Shown: positions 36,301 to 48,300 of the stretch, piece by piece
How positions within the stretch are numbered: the first letter of the stretch is position 1
Layout of the letters: each line of letters begins with the position of its first letter
Assembly: GCF_029873635.1 (NCBI RefSeq)
Contig: NC_080422.1
Location: forward strand, 16,522,049 to 16,586,048
Direction of reading: 5' to 3'
From: Malania oleifera
Taxonomy: Eukaryota > Streptophyta > Magnoliopsida > Santalales > Ximeniaceae
DNA length: 64,000 nt
Made by a program: the position numbers and the translations under genes
Notes under the pieces: model-generated
Database searches by the model: none
Seen by the model: the letters and a program-made list of their open reading frames with translations, nothing else
Told to the model about the DNA's origin: nothing

Positions 36301-39300
36301 AAGTAAACATTGGCCCCATTTCCCATTTGAAATGTCAAAAATTAGAAACAATCATCCCATCCTTTCTTGATGATTTCCAAACTCCCACTCCCCTCTATTG
36401 TGTGTTGTCTAATCATTATGCTCAAGTCCATATTTAGAAACAATAATACCCCACGAAAGTGGTCCGTCTCATTCATGAACCTCCATAGCCACTTCCAGAG
36501 GAGGGCTTTATTGAAAGTTTGGAGGGATTTCAATCCCAAACCTCCTGAACAAATATATTGTTTTATGACTCCCCACCTGACCAGGTGATATTTAAACTCT
36601 TCCCTAAGCTTCCCGAAAGAAATATTCTCTGAATTCCTTGCAATCTCCTAGTGACTAAGGCCGGTAAGGTAAGGAGGGACATGAAATAAACTGGTAGATT
36701 CGTCAAAATGCTTTTGATGAGGGTGAGTCTGCCTCCTTTTGATAAGAAATTTCTTTTCCATCCTGCCAATCTCCTTTCAAACTTTTCAATTTGCCAATAT
36801 TTTCAATTGTAATGAGCTCACTTTTACCAAGGTTCACTTTCAAACCCGTGATGACATCAAACCCTAACAAAATGCATCTGAGGTTGAAAATATGAAGGGG
36901 TTCATCTTTACAAAATAGTATCATCTGCGAAAAGGAGATGTGAAACTTCTGTAAGACTTCCATCTCTAACTACCTTGAGAGTTGAGATCTCTAAAGATCC
37001 CTCCTTTAGTAGCTTTAGTGCGAGGCTAAGCACCTCCATAACCAAAATAAACAGAAAATGGGACAAGGGATCTCTTTGTCTCAAGCCTCTCGAAGAGCAA
37101 AAGAAATCAAATGGGCTGCCATTAATGAGCATTGAGAAGCTTGGGGTTTGATGCATTGAGCAATCCAACTACAGCAGAGCGCCCCAAATCCCATTTTCCT
37201 AAGGAGATAAAGAAGGAAATTCAAGTTGACATGATCAAATGCTTTCTCCATATCCAGTTTGCGCATATTCCCCCTTTTCCCTTTTTCAGATAGGCACCCA
37301 CCACCTCATTAGCAATAAGGGCAGCATCCATAATCTGTCTTCCAGCCACAAAAGCATGTTGATACTGACCAATGATTTCTAGTATTGCTTTTTTGAACCT
37401 CTTTGTTAGGACTTTGGCAATGATTTAATAAATGCTTCCCACCAAGCTAATAGGGTGGAAATCCTCAATGTTAACAGCCCCAGCTTCCTTCAAACAAGGA
37501 TGACAAAGGTGGTATTGGTGCAACTGACAATTTTTCTTGATCTATGAAACTCCTTAACATGTCGTGCTTGAGGAGGCTTAAGTTAGCCAGCAATAAAGCA
37601 AGGAGAAACCATTCGGTCCAAGCGCTTTATCTCCATATAATTCTTAATATCTTGGAGGACTTCTACTTCATCAAAGGGTCTCTTAAGCCACCCTGCAGTG
37701 AAAGAACTGAGAGATTTGAAATTGATGCCATCGACTGTTGGTCTCCAAGTCTTGGGTTTAGTGTAAAGGTCTCTATGAAAATACAAATACCTTTCCTAAA
37801 ATCCTCTTCCCTGGTTAAGTTGATCTCCCCTATTTCAATGCTGGATAAGGTGTTACTTCTACAATGAGCATTTGCTGTCCGGGATCCCCCTCCTTGAGCC
37901 ATAAAGCTCTGAACTTCTGCCCATTCTGTGTGTACTGCAGCTTATAATAGGGAGATGGTTTTCTATTCAATTCTAGGAAGATATATATATTTTTTAATTT
38001 ACTTTTTTTTTTTCTCTTTAGAGCCATCTTTATTATGTATGTTGTCAAACATATGATTATATTATAAGTTCATGCGTTACTTATACGTTATTTGATGTGA
38101 TTTATTAATCCAAGTGCTTTGTCCTCAAGTTTTGACTTTGAATTGCCTTCCACATAGAATAAATGTTTCTTTTAATTTGCAATTTTCTTTATCTAATGAG
38201 GCAATGTGTTTTGGTTAAACATATGTTTTTTTAGGTGTTAATTCATGGTTGCTTACAGAATGTTTTAAATGTTTTATGTCAATCACAATATACTGTAGTA
38301 TTTTTTTCCCTAATATTGGTCAAAGTAATATATATTTTTTCTCATCTGGTCATTGTAACTTCCAGTGTTTTGAAAACCTGACTGGACTGGCCGATTAACT
38401 GGGAACTGCTTCTGAGTCCAGACCGGTTCTGATTAGATATTTGGGATATTCAAAAACTGGTCGAACCTGGGAAATCTGGACAAAACAGAAAAACTTGTGG
38501 AACCAAAAAAAGAACTGGTTTCTGACTCTTTCCATTTTCATACTTGTTTCAGATCATGATTCCCTTACTGAAATATTTCCTCATCTTGTTAAACGAGAGC
38601 CAAATATTTTTTCTGCATGTGTGGGGAGGGGGGGAGAGAGATGATATTACAGTATATTATATAAATGATAATATTATGAATGATCAGAAAGACAGTTTGT
38701 TGGCAGCGTAAGTTCAATATGTCCAAGACTCGTTGAAAGATGAAAAATCTCATTAATTGCTGAAAATAACTCATTGGATTCTTACCTTGAGGTTTCTTGC
38801 ATCATACGGGACAAAATCTGGGTATGGACAAGAAGATCCTCTGGTAATTTCACAGAATTCTGATCAGCTAAAGCTTTTTCCCAACCCTGTAAAGGAAGAT
38901 TCAGCCTCTTGGGCTCCTTTCTCTATGGAGGACAGAAATCATTTGTTTTTTGGATTTTTTGCACAAGGGAGATCTATCTGGAAGCTACGGTATCCTTAAA
39001 TTTCTTAGGTGTTTTTTGTGCTGGGATGAAGAGTCCTGTCGGCTTTCTGCTCTAGAGACTAACTCTACTGCAACACTGCAAGCTTGTTTGGCCATTTTTG
39101 TTTCCCATTTCTGTAGGGTCAGAAAAAATTTAGTGTTTGTTGAGCACTCTACTTTTGTCCATGATTCACTTTTACAGAATATTCTTCTTGATGTTAGGGG
39201 TTGGGCTTCTGGTCTTAAGGAAGTTTATAAGACTGTTCTCTGTGCTTGTCTTACTTCTGTTTCCCCTTGATCTAATATATTCTCTCTTACCTCCCTCTAA

Positions 39301-42300
39301 TAAAACTTTCATGGAATTTGAACCTTAGCTATTGATACACAATGATGGGTCTTAAGACTCTTAGCCAAGAGGTTTTTGTTTGTACATTATACATGGGATG
39401 ACCTAAAATACATAGTAAGGTAACACATTGAATTATAGACGTCGTTGGTTTAGCGAGATCAGCTGGCACAATTGAACTGGGATTCTGGATGGCCATCTGA
39501 TTCACTTACTGGGTTGGGTTTGAAAACACTGGTAAATTCTAAATTGTTGCAATTTCCTTCAAAAAAACTGCAGAAGGTTTGCATGTGAATTGCGGCAATT
39601 TAGAATGTTAGGAGATCCTAAGAAGTTCTGCAGTGATTTGATATAGAACATATTTTTTCTTTGATTGAAAAAGAAGCATTTATTAAGAAGAAGAAGAAGT
39701 AGGAGAAGGAGCATAAAAAATCCTCCTACCTCCTTAAAAGATACAAGAAGAATCAACATAATACCTATTTAAAAAAGCCAGTGATCAACTTAGCTTGTAA
39801 CTCTTATTAAAATTTTCTTGAAGATAGTTTTGACCCTGATAATTTTATAACAATTCTTCACTTTAAGCATTATCTTCTGACTTATATGGTAAAAATTTTA
39901 ATTTATGTAATATTGCTTTCAATATTGTTTGCTATTCTTGTCTTGTATGTTATTGTATGTTCGGACATACTGCATATCGGTAGCCATTAAACTCTGTTAC
40001 TTTTCATTTCTAAAAAATTAATGAAAAATACTAACATAATTTGGTTTCTACTTATTTGAAGTGAAAAAATGCACTGGGCTCAATTGCATGTAATTATTTG
40101 ATGTTATTTCCAACTCATGTGCAGTGCATGTTAGAGAAAATTACTGTATGTGTATGTGTGTTTTCACCTGTAAAACCACATGTACACACCCAAAAAATCG
40201 TATTATTATCTGTTTTTTTTTTATTTAAAGCATATCAATTGCATGATTTCAGTATCCCACTTTTAAAAAAAATGGAGCTTTGATGTGAAGTGGAAATTGA
40301 AGGCTCGAGTCATTAATTTTTGTGTTTTTATGCGTGTACCATTGGTGTTTACCTTTTTTCCCTCTTTCTCTTTTTTTTTTTGTTTTTTTATGTTTTTATT
40401 TTAAATTGAGGTCTTTCAATTGCTGGTGATGCCCATTTGTCTTTCATATATGCGATGTGTATTATAATTTGAGGCAACAAAGCTATTTTAAGTATTAACG
40501 AACGGTGACGCCCATTTCTCTTTCATTTTTTATGTGATGTATTTATAATTTGAGGCAACAAAGCTATTTTAAGTTAAATTTGCGTCATGTATCAAAAGTT
40601 CTTGTTTCTAGCTCTCATCTTTCTAAATGTTTATGCTAATCTACTTCTTTCTTCATCTAAAAAGAACTGTGGTGGATCTGATGCTGTCTAAAAAAATAAA
40701 AAGTCAGTTGTATTTGTAAATCTTAATTAAAAGTTATAGTAGAGACTGCGATCCTCAAATGAGTTCTGCAAAATGTATAATTTTCAGGATCTTTGGGTGT
40801 GAGAAAAGTGGTTGAATTTCTTTGTTGTTTTGGTTCTGGTTAAATGTTGGTTACATGCTTTACCTTAGGCCTTTAGGGTGCATTGTTTTGGTGGCTAAAT
40901 TTTATGGGATTGGACTCAACTGAATGGTTTTGGACTGGACTCGCTATCATAGTTATCCTATTCCATGTTTGGATTGCCATCTAGAATATCATGTAGGTTA
41001 GCTAAGGCTCTCCCTCTTGGCCAGTTCTATCCCGCTCCTTTATTCCGTCAAACATGCCTTAAGGGTGCTTTGCCTAGCCTAGCCTAGCCAGGCTATCAAA
41101 ACAAAAGCACCCTTTCTGGATTGTCATTCTGAAAGGAAAGGCTAATCATTTGAAAAAGACCAAAACACCTTTAAAGAAAATAACAGCATGGCAAGACAAG
41201 AAAAAGAAAAGGACAATCTAGTCCTTTACTGCCTAGCCACTCCCAATCCTGAAGATGGATTGGCCAACCTTATACCATGTAAATGGGCTAAGGCTTTCTT
41301 TCTTGGCTAGTTCTATCCCACACCTTTGTTGCATCAAATGTAAGTTAAGGGTGCTTAGCCTCGCCTAGCTGGGCCAACAAATCAAATGCACCCTTACCGT
41401 GTTCATTTGTTGTAGAAGGTTAAATTGCTTTGGCTAGTAATCTGTAGTCCTAGCAAGTTCACTATTATTTATCTAATGTGTAAATTTAGAATGCAAAAGG
41501 ATTGCGATTCCCAAGATTTATAATATTTTCTGACAGGCTGTTGAGATTTATTTTATTGCAGTATCTTATTGTCTTAAGTCTGTAGCAATCATTTTGTTCG
41601 ATATTGTTTGTTTTTAGATGTTTCTGTTGCTGGAAGACATGGTGCTGATTTGGGGTTAAGATGTATCTTCTGCGAGTAGTGCTAGTAGTAATTTGTTTAA
41701 TTGATACTCTGAACTAATGGGAAATGCGTGACTTCTTTTTTGGCTTAGTCCAAGAATGCCCCACAGTGTTGTTTCTTGAATCTCCAGCAGAATTACAGTT
41801 ACATGGTTGGGTGCATTTGAATAGAGGAGCTGGATGCATATTTTCTTTTAATAGAAAAAGAATCATTAAGAAATAAGATGGTACAAAGAGGATGAGAACT
41901 CCTCTAATAGCCAAAAAAATGGAAAGGAAAAAACCTGGCTATCACAAGAAAAAAAATCTGGTCAACTGATCATGCTGGGTATTAGAGAAGGCCACACTAA
42001 CAAAGTCCAAAACACCCTGTAGAGAATACCCAAGAGGAATTTAGAAAAAACAATCCTGGCCTGAATTAAATCTATTGATGAAGCATCATCTCAGAAAATC
42101 CAAGCATTCCTCTCCAGTCAGATTACCTTGCAAAAAACTGCACACCAGCACAAAATCTTTACCATCTTTTGTCTCCCAAAGCCAACAAAATCATTCAACA
42201 TCAAATCCTCCAAATAATGAGGGCACAATAAGGTTTGTTCCACAAGATGAAGCAATGAAAAATGTAATGAACATTATCCTTACTACTAGCATTGCATAAC

Positions 42301-45300
42301 ACATAACACACATCAGGGGAGAGATTTGGTCTACAATGATGCAACTGATCATTTATCTTAATTCTTTTAAGAATGGCAATTCATGCAAAAGCCTTTACCT
42401 TTGAAGGAATTTTAGATCTCCACAGTTGATTAGCAAGAGGAAAAAAATGTAAACACTTGATTGTGACTTTGAAGTTTGAACTAACATGCATGATTTACAG
42501 ATTAGAAGGCCCTAAGAGGCTCTCAATCCTGACCTATGTGATGTGTTGCAAATCCAATGAAACGGATGCTCACCTCTGCTTGCATTGCAGGGCTGCAAGT
42601 GCCTTTTTTTCTTGTCTTGGTGAAGCTTGGGTGCCATCTTGGGTGGTGGGCGAGTTTTTTGTTTGTGAAATATTGTGGTTTCAGCAGGATAAAAGAAGAC
42701 AATATTATTAATGGCTGAGAAGCGAGCACATGAATTAGAGCACAAGGGCTCCTCCCCAAATATCTAGAGTACAGAAAAAGCAAAAATACACCAAAGAAAT
42801 AAAAGAGTACATGACTTGGAGCGCAAAGATTCCTTAACAAATATCTAGAGTACGGAGAAAGCAAAAATACAAAAGAAAGAACTGCCTTCCAATCTCTTAA
42901 GATGTTGGACAGCGATAATCCCCAAAAAATTCCAAGAGTGCACCCTAAAGGAAGTGAGGAAAGTCACTCAGCCATGAGCAGGTTGAGCAACCTTTAAAAA
43001 TCATAGCATTCCTCTCAATACACAAGGTCCATAGGATGATGGAAGCAGCTGCACTCCAAAGAGCTCTACCATTTCTATTCGTTCCAAAACCCCTGAAATT
43101 AATCAAGAGCAACTCTCCTACCTCTCCTGGTTCCAACCACTCTTCCCCCACATATGAAAAGAGGGTGTTCCAAAGCTTCGATGCCACCCTGCAATGCACA
43201 AAAAAGATGAGCATTATTTTCATTGCTTTCACAACATGTGATGCATATGTCAGGGAGCCTTATAGGGCCTTCTCCTCTGAAGCAAATCATGCATGTTAAT
43301 CCTTAAAGAGCCTTATTGATTTCAGCAGTAGCAGGAAGGGTGAAGTTTTAGTTGCAGTGTGGGATTTTTGCTATTTTGTGGACCTTATGCATCGAGGGGA
43401 ATGCGAGAACCTTCAAGGATTCCACAACCTGTTTTTGTCTGCTGTGGAATAGAGCAGTATTTTTGGCCTCTATCTGGGTCCATTCATTTGGGTTTTTTTA
43501 AGGGGTTTCAGCTGCCTGATCTTGTTATGGATTGGCAGGCAGCGGTTTTGTAATGTATTTGATATTTTTCTTTTGGTCTTTGAGAACACCTTGGTCCCCC
43601 ACTATTGTACTTTTTGATTTTCGGTTAATGTAATTTTCTTTATATTTTCAAGATTCAAGCGGGGGTTGCTAATAAGATTGAGAAGAGAATGAGGGATTCC
43701 TTATGGTTGTGGGTAGGATCATTTGGTAAGTTGGGGAGTGGTGGGTAGGTCTAAATGGGAGGTTGGTTTGGGTATTGGAAATCTGGTGTCTAATACACAG
43801 CTCTTTTGGCTAAATGGCTTTGGCAGTTTCCACTAGAGAAGTCCTCCCTATGGCATTTGGTTGTTAAAAGCAATTATGGATTATTCAAGAATGGCTAGGA
43901 TACTAATTTGAAATTCAGATGTTCTTTAGAGAGACTGTGGGAAGATATCTCTTAGAGTTATCCCCTATTCATTCTCCATATTAAATTCTTGGTGTGAAGA
44001 AGTAGTAATATCCGTTTTTGGAAAGATCCTTGGTTGGGGACTATCATTTTGTCCATCTCTTTTCCATGCCTCTTTTGCCCGACTTGAGGGCAAGATGGGT
44101 CCATTTCTTCTTTTGTTTTTGATCCAGGTGATCATTTTTTCAAAAATGGCCGCTACTATTACGTAATGTCGTTATGTAACAGTTTTTTAGGTTACCAATA
44201 CCATTATGCACCGTGAAATTGGTGGGAAGAAAAATCATGGCTGTAGTGGCCATTATGGGCCACGACCGTTATGTAAAGGCCCCTACGGTCGTTATGTAAC
44301 CACTACAGGACTGTTACGTCAAAAAATTTAGTTTATTTTTAAAATTTTTCTTCTCACTTTTTCCCTCTCTTTCATAAATCATTCTCAATATCCATGTGGC
44401 GAGAGGGGGGGAAAGATTATAATGAGGATGACAATGATACAAAATTTATTATTTCTTTAAATACTCATAAGAGTTGCATTAATTAACAATTTGAGATGCT
44501 AACTTGTTAGGAAAATATTTTATTTTAATAATATTAGTAATTTCATATTTATGTTTTATATTTTTCAGCTTCAATCTTCTTCTTTTCTAGTTATTTTATA
44601 TTTGTATTATTCGTATATCTTATGTGTCTAATATATTAATGGAGTGTATAATATATTTTGTTTTATTAATTAATTAGCACACATAAGAATTTATCATAGA
44701 TAAGAACAATGAGAAGTATAAATATGCACACGCACATAATTTTTCTTATTAATGGTGGTTTAAAGCAAATGTAAACTTGTTGCCCTTACCAAATAACTTA
44801 GTAGAACTAAAGGATCCAAAATATACCAAAACACTTTCTAAGAAGGGTTAAAAGCTTAAAACATGCAAGTACACTAATATGCACAAGTTTGTGTGTGCTT
44901 GAAAAAAATTCATGGCGGTTACACCCGCTTCCTGTTATGTAACATCCGCTACTCCCGCTTCCCATTGCACCCGTTACCATTACGTTACGTTACCCGTTAC
45001 CACGATTTTAAACCATGCAGGTGATCCTTTGCCTTTTTGGGATTTCCACATCTGTAGATCATTCAATGATAGGGAGATGGTAGAGCTGTGCTCTTTGCTA
45101 GTCTTGTTGAATAACTGTCGTTTTTTCTTTAGTGGAGGATAGGCCGTCTTGGTCTCTAGATCCTTCGGGGGTTTATTCCTGCAAATCTTTTTGTGATATT
45201 TTGATTAGGTCTAATTTTTCTTTTCCTCTCCATTTGGAAGGCCAAAGTCCCCTTTAAAATTAAGTCTTTTATCTGGTTGGTTGCACTTGATAGAATTAAC

Positions 45301-48300
45301 ACCAATAACTTGCTGCAGGTTAGCAGACCTTTGAAGGCTATATCTCGCATACATGTGTTATCTGCTTTAAATCGTTCAGAATCATCATTGCATTTGTTCA
45401 TTCATTGTGACTCTGCTTGGAGTGTTTGGAATAAGTTATTTTAGTAATTTAGGCGAATGTTGTGTTAGTTCTAAGACAGTGGAGGATTTTTTGGCAGTGT
45501 CTTTTGGTGGATTTGCCAGAAAAAAGGAAAGGGCAGCGCTTTCGAAATGTGCTTTTTGTTTTTTGCAGTCTTTTGGGGATTGTGGATAGAGCGCAATGTG
45601 CGCATTTTTCTAGGGAAGGAGTTGTCTAGGTTGCTGGTTTTGGAAAAGATGCATTATTTAGCCTCTCTTTGGTGTGTGGGACAAGGGAATTTTAAGGGGG
45701 TGAACTTTTCGGATTTTCAGTGCGATTGGCGTTGTGTTGGAGTGTTAGTTCGTGCTGTTTTTTTTCCCTCTTTTGTTCTTTAGTCTTTAGTTTGCTCTCT
45801 ATTGTTTTTTATCTAGATTTTACATTCTTTGTTAAGGAGATGTCTTATGCTTTTTATTATATTAATGAATTCTTCTTTTATTATAGAAAAAAATATTTTT
45901 TTTAATTAAAAAATAGTGAAAACGCTGTTTAAGTGAGGAAGAAAGATTGACAAGAAAAACCCATAATTATCTGAACACTAGACTCTGATTTGGGTTCATG
46001 CTACATCTGTAGATTTGATGATTATTTCTTTAAATTTCTCTTGGGTATTCTTCACAGGCTGTTTTGGTAGTATGGTCTTCTTTACTATCCTGCATGATGC
46101 TTGATTGGCAGTCATTATCCTCCTCCTACTCTTTTCTTTCTTAATGAGTTGTTTCTTTTTTCTACTGAGAAGCTTTTCTCATACCCCATAAGCTGTTGAC
46201 TGTACAGTTATTCACTGCTTTAGATTTCATTCCTTGAAGACAAACCATATCTTCTATTCAATCCTTGAGAAATGATTTGATCAAAGTCCTTTTAGATTTG
46301 TCATGAAGGCCTCTCACATTCCATGATATCAATTTCCTCTACGTAGGTTCATCTTTACATCCAGCTGCTTCCAATCTCCTCCCAAAATATACTTAAACAC
46401 TTTCTAAGAAGGGTTAAAAGGTTAAAACATGCAAGTACACTAATATGCACAAGGTTGTGTGCGCTTGAACAAAAATTCATGGTGGATACACCCGCTTCCT
46501 GTTATGTAACATCTGCTACTCCCGCTTTCCATTACACCCGTTACCGTTACGTTACGCTACTTGTTACCGCGATTTAAAACCATGCAGGTGATTCTTTGCC
46601 TTTTGGGATTTCCACATCTGTAGATCATTCAATGATAGGGAGATGGTAGAGCTGTGCTCTTTACTAGTCTTGTTGAATAATTGTTGTTTTTTCTTTAGTG
46701 GAGGATAGGCGGTCTTGGTCTCTAGATCCTTCGGGGGTTTATTCCTGCAAATCATTTTGTGATTTTTTTATTAGGTTTAATTTGTCTTTTCCTTTCTATA
46801 GTTCCATTTGGAATGCCAAAATCCCCCTTTAAATTAAGTCTTTTATCTGGTTGGTTGCCCTTGATAGAATTAATACCAATGACTTGCTGCAGGATAGGAG
46901 ACCTTTGAAGGCTATATCTCCCATACATGTGTTATCTGCTTTAAATCGTTCAGAATCATCATTGCATTTGTTCATTCATCGTGACTATGCTTGGAGTGTT
47001 TGGAATAAATTATTTAGTATTTTAGGCAAATGTTGTGTTAGTTCTAAGACTGGAGAATTTTTTGGCAGTGTCTTTTGGCTGATTTGGCAGAAAAAAGGAA
47101 AGGGCAGCGCTTTGAAAAATTTTTTTTTTTTTTTTTTTTAAATTTTGTTTTTTGCAGTCTTTTGGGGGTTGTGGATAGAGCGCAATGTGCACATTTTTCT
47201 AGTGAAGGAGTCGTCTCGGTTGCTGGTTTCAGAAAAGATGCATTATTTGGCTTCTTTTTGGTGTGTGGGACAAGGGAATTTTAAGGGGGTGAACTTTTCT
47301 GATATTCAGTGCGATTGGCATTATGTGTTGGAGTGTTAGTTCGTGCTGTTTTTTTTTTTTCCTCTTTTGTTCTTTAGTATTTAGTTTCCTCCCTATTGTT
47401 TTTTTATCTAGGTTTTCCATACTTTGTTAAGGAGATGTCTTATTCTTCTTATTATATTAATGAATTCTTCTTTTATTATAGAAAAAAATATTTTTTTAAT
47501 TAAAAAATAGTGAAAACGCTGTTTAAGTGAGGTGGAAAGATCAACTAGAAAAAACTCATAATTATCTGAACACTAGACTCTGATTTGGGTTCATGCTTCA
47601 TCTGTAGATTTGATGATTATTTCTTTAAATTTCTCTTGGGTATTCTTCACAGGCTGTTTTGGTAGTATGGTCTTCTTTAATATCAGGCATGATGCATGAT
47701 TGGTTGGCCATATATATATATATATATGTATGTATGTATTTTCTATTTGAGGAGTTATTATCCTCCTTCTACTCTGTTCTTTCTTAATGAATTGTTTCTT
47801 TTTTATACTGAGAAGCTTTTCTAATACCCCATAAGCCATTGACTGTACAGTTATTCACTACTTTAGATTTCATTCCTTGAAGACAAACCATATCTCCTAT
47901 TCAATCCTTGAGAAATGATTTGATCAAAGTCCTTTTAAATTTGTCATGAAGGCCTCTCACATTCCATGATATCAATTTCCTCAACATAGGTTTGTCTTTA
48001 CATCCTGCTGCTTCTAGTCTCCGCCCAATCTGATTTTCCTTCATTGAGATGTTAACTGAGAACAGTAATTGCTTGAGTTCCCTAATTGCATCCTTCTTCC
48101 TGCTGCATCCCTGAGGTTTTTTAATTTTGAATTTTCCTTCTCTATTTCTTCAAATAAACACATGGTCTTATCTTCAAAATCTTCAAAAGATACTCCAATC
48201 ATCTTACTATCCATCTTCATTTTGTAAAGAACCCAGTCAGACAGCTGTTCCTTGAAATAGGCCTTGGCAATGTCCTTTTTTAACTCTTCAACACCAGGAG

